13,634 nt of DNA. Origin: CAZSMC01 sp964607755 (GTDB lineage Bacteria > Zhuqueibacterota > Zhuqueibacteria > Residuimicrobiales > Krinioviventaceae). Position 1 is the first letter of the stretch, and the number at the start of each line of letters is the position of its first letter. Positions 5,569 to 13,634 of the stretch are shown in pieces. The position numbers were made by a program, and so were the translations under genes. The notes under the pieces are model-generated. The model was not told the DNA's origin. It was given only the letters and a program-made list of their open reading frames with translations, and made no database searches. The stretch covers positions 1-13,634 of the forward strand of contig CAZSMC010000094.1 in the NCBI GenBank assembly GCA_964607755.1, written 5' to 3'.

Positions 5569-8136
5569 ATGAAAAAGCGGGTTCTTTTCTTTACAGTTTT
5601 TTTTATTTTAAACGTCCCTTTTACTTTTCATATCTTGCCGAATCCTTTTGTTAACCAATGCATGTCGCAGAGCAAATTGCCCGATGTTGAAAATGATGTG
5701 CACCAAAGTTTTAACTCCAGTGCTTTGAACCAGAATATAGCTATTAGCAAAGATACGATTTTCGTTAATCCGGTCCGTGAAAATGGCGTTCTTACATACA
5801 CGTGGGATGACGTTTTTGTTAGCGCCCTTGATAAACAAAGTGTAAGCTCTACAATTATTTTGCAAAATATCCCTTATGGCGGATATTATAAGGATTTCCG
5901 TATTCATACAGGATATTCGAAACAACAAGATAAAGAAGAATACCGTCTTGTTTTGAATGGCAGTGTCGGGTCAATTGTTACCGAACCATCTGAAGCAAAG
6001 GAAAAAGATATATGGATATGGAATAATCACGAATTAAAATATCTGAAAAAAGGTAACAATACAGTTTATTTTTTAAAAGGTGACCAAAGTCTAGACGATG
6101 AATCGGCAAATCCAAGAAACACCAACAGCGTTCACTTTAATTCAATCCGAATCTCTATACCGCCTCACATAGAACAAGAACCCGAATTTACACGTGGCTT
6201 GTCCAACACAATAAAATGGACACCTATCATTGAAGGAGCCTATCATCAGGAAGTGGTTTATTTTGACTGGACAAGCGGACTGCTGAAAAAAAGCTCAGAC
6301 CCTCTTTATCGAACCGCTCTACCGGATACCTTTCGGACCTCTGTGTTCGAAAATCTAACAGATGGCAACAAGTATGGCTATTTTGTCAATGCGTATGACA
6401 GGAACGGTACAGTCATCGAGACTTCGGACACCACATACTCGACGCAGGACGCATCTCCGCCCGAAAAAGTGCAAATCGATTCGATTGTCGCATTTAGAGA
6501 AAATGAAAATGATGTAATCATTTCCTGGCAGGGAGTAAATGATAAAACCTCCGGCGTTGGTTCGTATGAGCTTTATCGAGTAACAAAAGATTCTGATGCA
6601 TCTGCGAACTTGCTCAAAGTTTTTCAGGCAGATTGCACCGTTGCAGGAAAAGACATGTCTTCACGCTATACGTTTACCGATACCTCTGTCACGTCCTTTG
6701 TCCGGTATCAATACCGGGTTGATGCTACTGACAATGTTGGCAATGTCAGCACCGGCAAATTATCACAAACGGTCGAAAAGTTAAGCCCGCCGGAACTTGA
6801 AATGATCCCGGAACCTGTGCTCGTATCTGACGAGGCGGAAAAGTTTTACCACAAGGGCTGCCAGGTTGAGTTGTTATCGAATATCGAAAAAGTCCAATTC
6901 CCGGCTTTTCATTATGTCCAATTTCAAGCCGTCAGAGACAGTCTCAAGTTTTTTGACAGCCATTTTCAACCGGGTAAAAACTTTTTTACCAGTGGATGGA
7001 TAGAGTTGCCTACCAATAGCACGACAGTGGGCCATACTTTTGACTTGACCAATAACGGCGAGCACAAGATAAATTTTGTCAATGGCCATCGTTATTATTT
7101 TCGTGCCCGATTTAAAGATAGCAGAAATAATTACAGCCAATGGACCTCACCGGATACGTTATGGAGCATCCCGGATTGTTTCCCGCCTAATGATATTTCC
7201 AAGCTCGATTACAATGTTATTACAAGTGAGGATAACGCCAGTGGATGGATAGAATTGAATTGGAAAGGCGGGGAGGATCTCACCAGCGGTACTGCCAGTT
7301 TTCTGGTTTACCGGAAAACAAGCAGAGCGGATACTGTTTTCGACCTCGTTGCCAGGACCACGAAAACCACCTATGCCGACTCTTTTCAAAATATCAATTA
7401 TAATGGCGAGGTGACATACAGGATCGGTTCTGAAGACAATGTCGGTAACCGCCGGGACTATAGCATGACGAATTTTGAAGTGACTGTAACTTCGCATTCA
7501 GCTCCGGTGATTTTTTTCCAGGGGTCAGATGTTGATACGGTCATAAATGGTGTAAGATATACCACTTATGAGGATGCATTTTTGAATGTCGAACTGAATC
7601 ATTTTGAACAATTTGAAAATGCTAAATTGATCTATGATGTGAACGGCAAAAAGTACGAAGCAAATGGAGAATTGGAGCAAAAAAATACGCTGCCAATTAA
7701 ATTGCCAGTAACAGGCAAATACGTGGCGAGAGCCAAAGTGTTGTTTCCTGACAAATCCATGAGTCTTTGGTCAAAACCGGATTCTATCATTAGAGTGAAT
7801 GATTTGGATGATATTGAAAAAAACTCTGATCCGTTGCCGGCGCATCGTAAATTATTGGTTCAGTGCTATCCCAATCCCTTTAATATGTCAACGAATATTT
7901 CTTATAATTTGGAAAAGGATTCAGACGTTGTCATTGAGATATACAATGTGCAGGGACGTAAAATCAAAACCTTGTTAAATCGGCGCGAACGCCAGGGACT
8001 ACATAATGTTATCTGGGAGGGCTATAATGATGAGAACCGCGCGGTTTCCAGCGGGATTTATTATTACCGGATTCATGCCAGGAGCGAAACCGGACCAGGA
8101 ACGAATAAAACAGGGAAAATGGTTTTGATCAAGTGA
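5569..8136 (+). CDS. Exported multidomain surface protein with FnIII-like domains and C-terminal T9SS sorting tail
   Basis: The 855-aa protein starts with a signal peptide (MKKRVLFFTVFFILNVPF). Residues about 80-198 form a beta-rich domain ('YRLVLNGSVG', 'ELKYLKKGNNTVYFL', 'NSVHFNSIRISIPP') that resembles a galactose-binding/CBM-like jelly roll, a weak call. The module 'EPEFTRGLSNTIKW' follows (204-217). Fibronectin-III-like domains are recognisable at about 297-400 ('VIISWQGVNDKTSGVGSYELYR' region, ending 'VDATDNVGN') and 540-640 ('IELNWKGGEDLTSG', 'FLVYRKTS', ending 'SEDNVGN'), with less clear beta modules between and after. The last ~90 residues are a classic T9SS type A tail: 'CYPNPFNMSTNISYNL', 'VVIEIYNVQGRKIKTL', 'SSGIYYYRI' and final 'KTGKMVLIK'. 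In T9SS bacteria this tail directs passage through the outer membrane and anchoring or release. No enzyme motif is visible, so a binding or structural role outside the cell is likely. Confidence 0.85.
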   Translation: MKKRVLFFTVFFILNVPFTFHILPNPFVNQCMSQSKLPDVENDVHQSFNSSALNQNIAISKDTIFVNPVRENGVLTYTWDDVFVSALDKQSVSSTIILQNIPYGGYYKDFRIHTGYSKQQDKEEYRLVLNGSVGSIVTEPSEAKEKDIWIWNNHELKYLKKGNNTVYFLKGDQSLDDESANPRNTNSVHFNSIRISIPPHIEQEPEFTRGLSNTIKWTPIIEGAYHQEVVYFDWTSGLLKKSSDPLYRTALPDTFRTSVFENLTDGNKYGYFVNAYDRNGTVIETSDTTYSTQDASPPEKVQIDSIVAFRENENDVIISWQGVNDKTSGVGSYELYRVTKDSDASANLLKVFQADCTVAGKDMSSRYTFTDTSVTSFVRYQYRVDATDNVGNVSTGKLSQTVEKLSPPELEMIPEPVLVSDEAEKFYHKGCQVELLSNIEKVQFPAFHYVQFQAVRDSLKFFDSHFQPGKNFFTSGWIELPTNSTTVGHTFDLTNNGEHKINFVNGHRYYFRARFKDSRNNYSQWTSPDTLWSIPDCFPPNDISKLDYNVITSEDNASGWIELNWKGGEDLTSGTASFLVYRKTSRADTVFDLVARTTKTTYADSFQNINYNGEVTYRIGSEDNVGNRRDYSMTNFEVTVTSHSAPVIFFQGSDVDTVINGVRYTTYEDAFLNVELNHFEQFENAKLIYDVNGKKYEANGELEQKNTLPIKLPVTGKYVARAKVLFPDKSMSLWSKPDSIIRVNDLDDIEKNSDPLPAHRKLLVQCYPNPFNMSTNISYNLEKDSDVVIEIYNVQGRKIKTLLNRRERQGLHNVIWEGYNDENRAVSSGIYYYRIHARSETGPGTNKTGKMVLIK

Positions 8137-8274
8137 CTCATTTTGCCTGGTCAAAAGCTATCCGGTGCATGATTTTTCTTCAATTTGGCAACTCTGATGT
8201 CATGTCGCGTGACCTCCGAATGAGGGTTTCATATAGAAATATGAATGCAAAATATCTTGGAAATGAATATCATT

Positions 8275-11200
8275 ATGAGTAAAACAACTATTGTTAATAA
8301 AACACTATTTAGTATAGTGACCATTATTTTAATCGCTATGATAAATGGTGCAGCACAGCAATCACTGAGAGCGGAACCGAATTCACAACAAAATATCCCG
8401 CAATGGCTTTTGCAAAGAAATGAAACCGGGGTGACTGCGCCACCGCCTGATCCGGATATACCCAGAGTTAACGTGCTGAAAGAACCCCGGTTTACCAGAG
8501 GTGATTCAAATATCATATTTATTGATTCCCTCCCTGATCCGGTTGAATATCAAGGAAAAAGCTTTCCACTTGATTCATGTTATATAGATGTGCATGCTAT
8601 GCCAGGACAATCGGTGAATGCTCCCCGGCCACTTTATTTCTCGGCAGAAAAGAAATCCATTCTGTTTAATCTCTCATCATGGTTGGGAGAACCCATGTCC
8701 TATCGCGCGCGCTTATGGGTTCCCAAAGATACAACTTTTGTTTCCGGCGAATGGGCCGGCCCCGATAGCATTGCTGTATCCATTCAGGATACAACAATTT
8801 CACGATTGGATTCGTTACAGCTTGTTCCACGCAATCCCCAGCATTGGCGCAATGGCTGGTTAAACACCATCGGTGCGGTTGATGTTGGCTTTTATGGCTT
8901 GCGCGATCCGGCAGGCATTTACCGCACTTTTCTCCATGACAACCTTCAAAATGTACTCCAGGATACGATATTTATATCAGACCCTGACGGCTCACCCGGC
9001 CCCTCGCCCATCGACAGCGTTTTTTTTACATTAAAAAAAGCCGCTGTTGTGGAAGGGGTGAACACGATTTATGGCGGCGCTTGCGACGCAGCCTACACGC
9101 CGGCATCACATGGCCCCGGTACAAACATAGCTAGCTTTTGGACGATTAAAGGGAATTATTCCTATTTCCTGGATAGCGTGGCTGTCAAAGTCGATACTAC
9201 ATCTCCTGTTGTTATGTTTGATTCTGTCAAGGATGTTTATTCTTCAAATGATGTAGATGATGGAGTTGTTGAAATACCGTTTATCATTACAGATGCGCTC
9301 TCTGGCGTTGATAAAAATGAGGTGAGCGCTGAAATTACCTCTCCTCTAAAAGTTGATCAAATTGCCGTTGATGTACAACAAGCGGATACGTTAACCGGGC
9401 GCATAATAATTAGCGGCATCGACATGGATACAACCGCTAAATTAAAGCTGCGGGCAATGGACGTTGCCGGCAATGCGGATTCTGTTGAGCATGAACTCGT
9501 CTTTAGGGTAGAACCGCCTGAACTGACAGATTTCCGGGTTACGGATATGAATTTTGACGACGAGATTTGTTTAAAACCAGCTTTTAATTATACGAACAGC
9601 ACGGTTGTTCGCATTGACAGTCTGGAATATGCCAAAGGTAAGGCAAATTCGATAAGAATAACCGTGAGTCATCAAGAGACGGCTAATGACAGTGTGCTTT
9701 CCTTATCAGATAGTTTTTTTGAAATCGATCTTTTGAGCATCATGACAGGAATTGACTCTGGCGATAAATTGAATATCCGCATGGCAGCCATTGACAGCCT
9801 CGGAAATGAACAAGAGGAAAATATCCCCGAACACTCTATTATCTTTGATAATGACATTGCAGATATCCACGTTTCTGTACGGGACACGACCACCTGGATC
9901 GAAAAACTGCAAAAAGATATATTTCCAACAGAGCTCGGTGCTTTTCCCGGCTGGACAAATGACGTCCGTGTCCTGGTTACTGTCGATACAGCGCAAGCTG
10001 TACCTGATGTGTACAGAATGAAAGAAACTGATCCCAATGACTCTTGTTATGTCAAGCCGGAGCGCAGATTTTATTACCAGCTTTTTGAAATCGAACAGTT
10101 ATGGCCCTTTGCGTTTCAACTTTGTGATTCTGCCGGGAATGAATCNNNNNNNNNNNNNNNNNNNNNNNNNNNNNNNNNNNNNNNNNNNNNNNNNNNNNNN
10201 NNNNNNNNNNNNNNNNNNNNNNNNNNNNNNNNNNNNNNNNNNNNNCCTGTCTTTGAGTTCGAAATGGCAGATTCATCAAATCTCAATCCTGCCCAACCGG
10301 ATTACACAAATGATACAACTGTTAGTTGGTCATTTGTCCGCAAGAATTTCAAGCTGGATGACCTTGAAAAAATAGATTTTTACAATGCAGACTTGACAGA
10401 ACCTCCAGATGACTGGCAACCCGGTGAGAACATGTTAATTCATCTTTACGAATTATATGACAGTAACATGGAAGCCGGTAGTTATACGGTATACGGCAGA
10501 GCCACACTGAAAAACAAGATTAGCACTCCTAATTCTTTGATGAATAAAGATTCTATCATTTATGATAAACATGCTCCCGAAATAAATGAATATTCTCTTA
10601 AAGATATTGATGATTCACCATTCGAGGCATATTCCGGCTTTACAAATAGCCTTGTTATAGATGTAATAACATCCGCATCAAATGATGTTGATTCAATATC
10701 AATTACCGGTGATGCGGAATTTTTAAATGAAAATGGTCAGCATGAGTTGCCAGATACATTGGAATATTCGGTCACTCAACGTCTCACTTTGACCGATACC
10801 GAAAATTTCGATGTAAAAAACATCACCGTTGCAGTGCGGGACAGCGCTGGTAACTGGTCCGGTCCAGCAGAATCATCGATTACCTATTTAAAGCAAAACA
10901 TAACAGCGGAAATTGATACTGTGGAAACGATCACCCTTCCGCAGACGGCGCTGCAAGAGAATGCTCTGTTTTATGTGCCCGTAGTTGTGAGCGGTGATTA
11001 TCCCGAATATTTAAGTAAAGCGCTTACTTTTCCGGTTACAGAGTCTGCTGATACGCTAACGACAGATATCAATATAGAAGCGTGTGAGACCGTGAGTAAT
11101 GGCTTGCGCTGCTTTGTCCCGTTCAAAGTTCTTGAACGCGGCGAGCAAACCGTGATCCTGACAGATTCGGCCGGGAACAGCAGCAATGTGGATAAAATTT

Positions 11201-12249
11201 TCTTTGATTTACAGCTCGAACCCGAAATCACGACCACCGTTTATGACTATTCCGAAGTGCCAGATTTTCATTCACCAACCGATGAACTGCCAGCCGATTT
11301 TCTGAGGTCAGACAGTTTGTTTACCGACGGAAGTGGAGATTCGATTGTTGTTTTGACCCGGCTCGTCAGCGGCAACTGGGATTCCATTCGGATTGTGGCT
11401 GATTTTGATCGAAAAGTAACGGACAGATTCAAGCCAGTGGCACACCCGGAATCCCCGGCCGATCTCAGAACAATCCCGCTCCAAAATGTGCCGGATTCTC
11501 TGGGACACATCTCTTTTTCCGTTTACGTCAAAAACGTGGCTGGTTTAAAAGACAGCGCTTCTTATGCCATCATTTATGATATTAAACCACCTAGATTGAT
11601 TGATTTTAATGGACCTTCAAATACGTCGGATTCACTTTATTCATTTACGTATAGCGGAAAAGACGATGCGCCTGGCGAGTTGGCTGGTATCGTTATTCGC
11701 GAAGCGTTGCTGGAAAATTGTACTAATGGTTGTGACACCTCATATACTTTTATTCCGGTTGGTCAGGAAAACAAAATCATGTTATTCCCCCAGATAGGTT
11801 TGCGGAAATTGTGTGCTTTTCTGCTCGATAAAGCGGACGTCGATCAAAATCGACCGGAGCTGATACAGGAGCGCTTGCAGCGGCGTGATTTCAGCACCAT
11901 CGATCATCAGAGAAAGATGAAATGTTATAAATTGCGGCTTAATCCCAAAGAAGTTTCAAATTTCCCCAATCCCTTTGATCCGAACGCAGAGTCCACAATA
12001 CTACTTTTCCCCTTGAGCCAGGACTCGCGTCTCAAAATTTCTATTTTAGATGCTTTTGGTAATTTGGTTGATCAATGGTACACACAGGGGGAAAAGGGTC
12101 TCAATTCCTATAACAACAACGAAAAGTTAAAATGGGACGGAAGAAACGGGAAAGGTAAAATAGTGGCCAATGGCGGCTATATTTGCGTGATTCAGGCGCT
12201 GGATTCCGGGGAAAAATTTTTCCGGAAAATTGCCGTTATGAAAAAGTGA
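8275..12249 (+). CDS. Large Ig-like-repeat exported surface protein with FlgD-like / T9SS tail, interrupted by assembly gap
   Basis: The reading frame spans about 1324 codons including the 100-N gap at codons 624-657, so length is provisional. In-frame ATGs lie at 8245, 8263 and 8275; 8275 gives the cleanest signal peptide (MSKTTIVNKTLFSIVTIILI) with GGAA 12 nt upstream, but 8245 is possible. Near the N-terminus is 'EPRFTRGDSNIIF', matching a module in the preceding gene. The middle is an array of beta-sandwich repeats marked by '(Y/W/F)TN' motifs at T440, T561, T678 and T790 and by 'D(S/V)xGN' turns at N400, N511, N622, N860 and N968, features of bacterial Ig-like domains. The last ~100 residues are a FlgD-Ig-type tail: 'NFPNPFDPNAESTI', 'ISILDAFGNLVDQW', 'KWDGRNGKGKIVANGGYI', ending 'RKIAVMKK'. 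Such tails occur on T9SS-exported proteins of FCB bacteria. No catalytic motif is seen; an adhesin, stalk or matrix role is inferred. Confidence 0.78.
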   Translation: MSKTTIVNKTLFSIVTIILIAMINGAAQQSLRAEPNSQQNIPQWLLQRNETGVTAPPPDPDIPRVNVLKEPRFTRGDSNIIFIDSLPDPVEYQGKSFPLDSCYIDVHAMPGQSVNAPRPLYFSAEKKSILFNLSSWLGEPMSYRARLWVPKDTTFVSGEWAGPDSIAVSIQDTTISRLDSLQLVPRNPQHWRNGWLNTIGAVDVGFYGLRDPAGIYRTFLHDNLQNVLQDTIFISDPDGSPGPSPIDSVFFTLKKAAVVEGVNTIYGGACDAAYTPASHGPGTNIASFWTIKGNYSYFLDSVAVKVDTTSPVVMFDSVKDVYSSNDVDDGVVEIPFIITDALSGVDKNEVSAEITSPLKVDQIAVDVQQADTLTGRIIISGIDMDTTAKLKLRAMDVAGNADSVEHELVFRVEPPELTDFRVTDMNFDDEICLKPAFNYTNSTVVRIDSLEYAKGKANSIRITVSHQETANDSVLSLSDSFFEIDLLSIMTGIDSGDKLNIRMAAIDSLGNEQEENIPEHSIIFDNDIADIHVSVRDTTTWIEKLQKDIFPTELGAFPGWTNDVRVLVTVDTAQAVPDVYRMKETDPNDSCYVKPERRFYYQLFEIEQLWPFAFQLCDSAGNEXXXXXXXXXXXXXXXXXXXXXXXXXXXXXXXXXXPVFEFEMADSSNLNPAQPDYTNDTTVSWSFVRKNFKLDDLEKIDFYNADLTEPPDDWQPGENMLIHLYELYDSNMEAGSYTVYGRATLKNKISTPNSLMNKDSIIYDKHAPEINEYSLKDIDDSPFEAYSGFTNSLVIDVITSASNDVDSISITGDAEFLNENGQHELPDTLEYSVTQRLTLTDTENFDVKNITVAVRDSAGNWSGPAESSITYLKQNITAEIDTVETITLPQTALQENALFYVPVVVSGDYPEYLSKALTFPVTESADTLTTDINIEACETVSNGLRCFVPFKVLERGEQTVILTDSAGNSSNVDKIFFDLQLEPEITTTVYDYSEVPDFHSPTDELPADFLRSDSLFTDGSGDSIVVLTRLVSGNWDSIRIVADFDRKVTDRFKPVAHPESPADLRTIPLQNVPDSLGHISFSVYVKNVAGLKDSASYAIIYDIKPPRLIDFNGPSNTSDSLYSFTYSGKDDAPGELAGIVIREALLENCTNGCDTSYTFIPVGQENKIMLFPQIGLRKLCAFLLDKADVDQNRPELIQERLQRRDFSTIDHQRKMKCYKLRLNPKEVSNFPNPFDPNAESTILLFPLSQDSRLKISILDAFGNLVDQWYTQGEKGLNSYNNNEKLKWDGRNGKGKIVANGGYICVIQALDSGEKFFRKIAVMKK
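10146..10245. other. Assembly gap, exactly 100 N
   Basis: A run of exactly 100 undetermined bases sits inside the large Ig-repeat gene. A 100-N run is a common scaffolding placeholder, so the true size is uncertain. The same frame is open on both sides, and the flanks read as the end of one Ig-like repeat ('CDSAGNE') and the start of the next ('PVFEFEMAD'), so the gap probably covers an inter-repeat linker. Confidence 0.97.
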
Positions 12250-12273
12250 CCCTCGAATTGATGAAAAAAAGCC

Positions 12274-12300
12274 CTCACAAACGGGTGTGAGTTGATTTTT
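12274..12300 (+). terminator. Rho-independent terminator after the Ig-repeat gene
   Basis: CTCACA (12274-12279) pairs with TGTGAG (12286-12291) around AACGGG; TTGATTTTT follows and AAAAAAAG precedes. It begins 25 nt after the TGA at 12247-12249. The stem is short at 6 bp, so termination may be partial. Confidence 0.55.
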
Positions 12301-12320
12301 AAAAACATAAATTATATATT
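12292..12320 (+). promoter_or_regulatory. Candidate sigma70-like promoter for the PorV-family gene
   Basis: TTGATT (12292-12297, 4/6 to TTGACA) and TATATT (12315-12320, 5/6 to TATAAT) are spaced by 17 bp, about 45 nt before the ATG at 12366. The -35 overlaps the T-run of the preceding terminator, a compact arrangement. The region is A/T-rich, so a chance match is possible. Confidence 0.35.
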
Positions 12321-12365
12321 GAATATTTTGCGCGATAATGTGCGCATCTAAACGCAGGCGATGAT

Positions 12366-13634
12366 ATGGAAAAGATATACCCGAAAATTTTACTGGCAAT
12401 TTGTGTGAGCCTTTTTACCGCACATTTCACCGCAGGCCAAACCGGCACAGCCGGCCAGCCCGGCGAGTTTCTGCGCTATGGCGTCGGTGCGCGCGCCATG
12501 GGCATGGGCCATGCGTTTACCGCCCTGGCCAATGACGCCAGCGCGATCTACTGGAATCCGTCCGGTCTCATCAGTGTGCCGCGCAAAGAGTTCACCACTA
12601 TGTATTCCAACCTGTTTTACGATTCCCGATACACCTACATGGCAGCGGCGTTGCCGCGGACGCTGGTCGGCGAACACAATGCCGTCGGTCTGGGATGGGT
12701 GAATCTAACCATGGCCGGCTTTGACGAGCGTGACCAGGCCAACAATCCGCTCGGAACTTTCGATATCTACGAGCAGGCGTTCATGCTGTCCGGAGCACGT
12801 GAATTTGTCAGTACGTGGGGAATTTTGAATTACGGCGCTAATGTCAAACTGGTAAACCAGGCTTTTCCCGGATACACCTCTGAACAAGGCTGGGGCATCG
12901 GACTGGATGTTGGGGCGACATTCCGGCCAATCAATATGCCGGTGCTGAAAATATTTTCCCTGCGCTATTTAATGCCGCTTCAGTTAGGTGTGTCGCTGCA
13001 AAATATCGGCGGTTATCCGGCTGTGGGAATTGGCGGCGGCAACAAGGACCGCTATCCGTTCATTTTTCGCTGGGGCGCCAGTTATGAACTGTTCATCTCG
13101 GACTGGCGGATCAATTTACTCTATGATCAGGAATCGTTTTCCGGCCGCGACACCGGTCACTATGCAGGTGTTGAAACCGCGATTCCGTTAGACTTTGCCG
13201 ATGCTTTACCTAAATTACGCTTTGGCTGGAACTCGCGAACAAACAAACCCAGCTTTGGCGGCGGATTTCAGTTCGGCTATGCCGACATGGCTGCCATTCA
13301 AATCGATTTTGCCTATGAGCTCAAACCTTACAAAGCGCTATCCAACGATTTTCGTCTGTTCTTTACTGTGGAATTCGGTCAATCGTATGATGGAGGTTAT
13401 TTTGCTGGCAAAGCAGATCAACAGCAAACGGAACGTGAAATCCGAAATAATCATTTGCAAGTTATCTCCCGCTATCCGAACGACAATGTGAGAGTCTCCG
13501 CAGAAGCCCTGGGCAGCACCTATGACACCCCCAATGCCGTCCGCTATTACCGGTTGGTCGGCGGATTGCGATTGGCGAATGAGTATTTTGCTCAGGCAAA
13601 ACAAGAGATGCGTGAGAATGACATCAATCAGGCA
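12366..13634 (+). CDS. PorV/PorQ (UPF0164)-family outer-membrane barrel protein, 3'-truncated by the window
   Basis: The frame is open for 423 codons to the window edge with no stop. It starts with a signal peptide (MEKIYPKILLAICVSLFTAH, cleavage near 'FTAGQ') and then shows the N-terminal hallmark of the PorV/UPF0164 family, 'GARAMGMGHAFTALANDA' followed by 'SAIYWNPSGL' (41-68). Alternating hydrophobic beta strands with 'LGVSLQNIGG' and 'FRWGASYEL' follow, and a strand 'FRLFFTVEFG' near residues 332-341 looks like the end of the barrel. In Porphyromonas, PorV (LptO) is the outer-membrane subunit that accepts T9SS substrates and hands them to the sortase; paralogues are numerous in FCB genomes. 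Its position after two genes with T9SS-type tails fits such a role but does not prove it. Beyond the barrel, at least 80 further residues are predominantly charged and helical ('YYRLVGGLRLANEYFAQAKQ'), resembling a TPR-like extension. ATG 12366 is chosen over out-of-frame ATG 12361; the Shine-Dalgarno (AGGCG) is weak. Confidence 0.85.
   Translation, partial: MEKIYPKILLAICVSLFTAHFTAGQTGTAGQPGEFLRYGVGARAMGMGHAFTALANDASAIYWNPSGLISVPRKEFTTMYSNLFYDSRYTYMAAALPRTLVGEHNAVGLGWVNLTMAGFDERDQANNPLGTFDIYEQAFMLSGAREFVSTWGILNYGANVKLVNQAFPGYTSEQGWGIGLDVGATFRPINMPVLKIFSLRYLMPLQLGVSLQNIGGYPAVGIGGGNKDRYPFIFRWGASYELFISDWRINLLYDQESFSGRDTGHYAGVETAIPLDFADALPKLRFGWNSRTNKPSFGGGFQFGYADMAAIQIDFAYELKPYKALSNDFRLFFTVEFGQSYDGGYFAGKADQQQTEREIRNNHLQVISRYPNDNVRVSAEALGSTYDTPNAVRYYRLVGGLRLANEYFAQAKQEMRENDINQA

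Noticed and set aside
8199..8213. GTCATG-TCG-CGTGAC hairpin between the two large genes as a terminator
   Set aside because: The stem includes a G-T pair, the loop is only 3 nt and no T-run follows; probably chance.
10037..10375. 112-codon plus-strand frame spanning the N gap
   Set aside because: Its length comes largely from undetermined bases, and it is out of frame with the Ig-repeat protein on both sides.
12361..12363. ATG immediately upstream of the PorV-family start
   Set aside because: It is out of frame with the barrel protein and gives no signal peptide.

Overview
The window looks like a scaffold from an uncultured bacterium of the FCB superphylum (Calditrichota / KSB1 / Ignavibacteria-like rather than classical Bacteroides). 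The grounds are two large exported proteins ending in FlgD-like / type IX secretion (T9SS) sorting tails, a PorV/UPF0164-type outer-membrane barrel protein next to them, and WD40 and Tat-exported enzymes of the kind common in these genomes. The taxonomic call is inference. The scaffold contains a run of exactly 100 N (10146-10245), which points to an assembled draft genome or MAG.

Region 1 (1-4807) is a tight same-strand gene run. It holds the 3' part of a WD40 protein, a Tat-signal-bearing enolase-superfamily enzyme of the mandelate-racemase subgroup with all expected active-site residues, and two DASS/SLC13 anion transporters from different clades (one CitT/TtdT/2-oxoglutarate-malate translocator-like, one INDY/SdcS-like). 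Intergenic gaps are 10, 17 and 18 nt, so it reads as an operon. The most economical reading is breakdown of an acid sugar or hydroxy-dicarboxylate by an exported dehydratase, with uptake or exchange of the resulting carboxylates.

Region 2 (4808-5568) is a 760-nt intergenic stretch that is not empty. It contains a strong 13-bp hairpin (5004-5034), the decayed 3' end of a minus-strand gene whose translation resembles a T9SS sorting tail interrupted by two adjacent stop codons (5057-5221), and a 202-bp palindromic element (5185-5386). The element has 12-bp perfect terminal inverted repeats, GTAAAA on both flanks (a possible target-site duplication) and four internal hairpins with TAAA/TTTA loops. 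It looks like a MITE or REP/BIME-type element.

Region 3 (5569-13634) encodes an envelope/secretion set: an 855-aa exported protein with a predicted carbohydrate-binding-like beta domain, fibronectin-III-like domains and a T9SS tail; a ~1324-aa exported protein made of Ig-like repeats with a period of about 110-120 residues and a FlgD-like tail, interrupted by the assembly gap; and, after a terminator and a plausible promoter, a PorV/UPF0164-family barrel protein that runs off the right edge. The two large proteins share an N-terminal 'EPxFTRGxSN' module, which suggests related function at the cell surface. I saw no tRNA, rRNA, CRISPR array or transposase gene.
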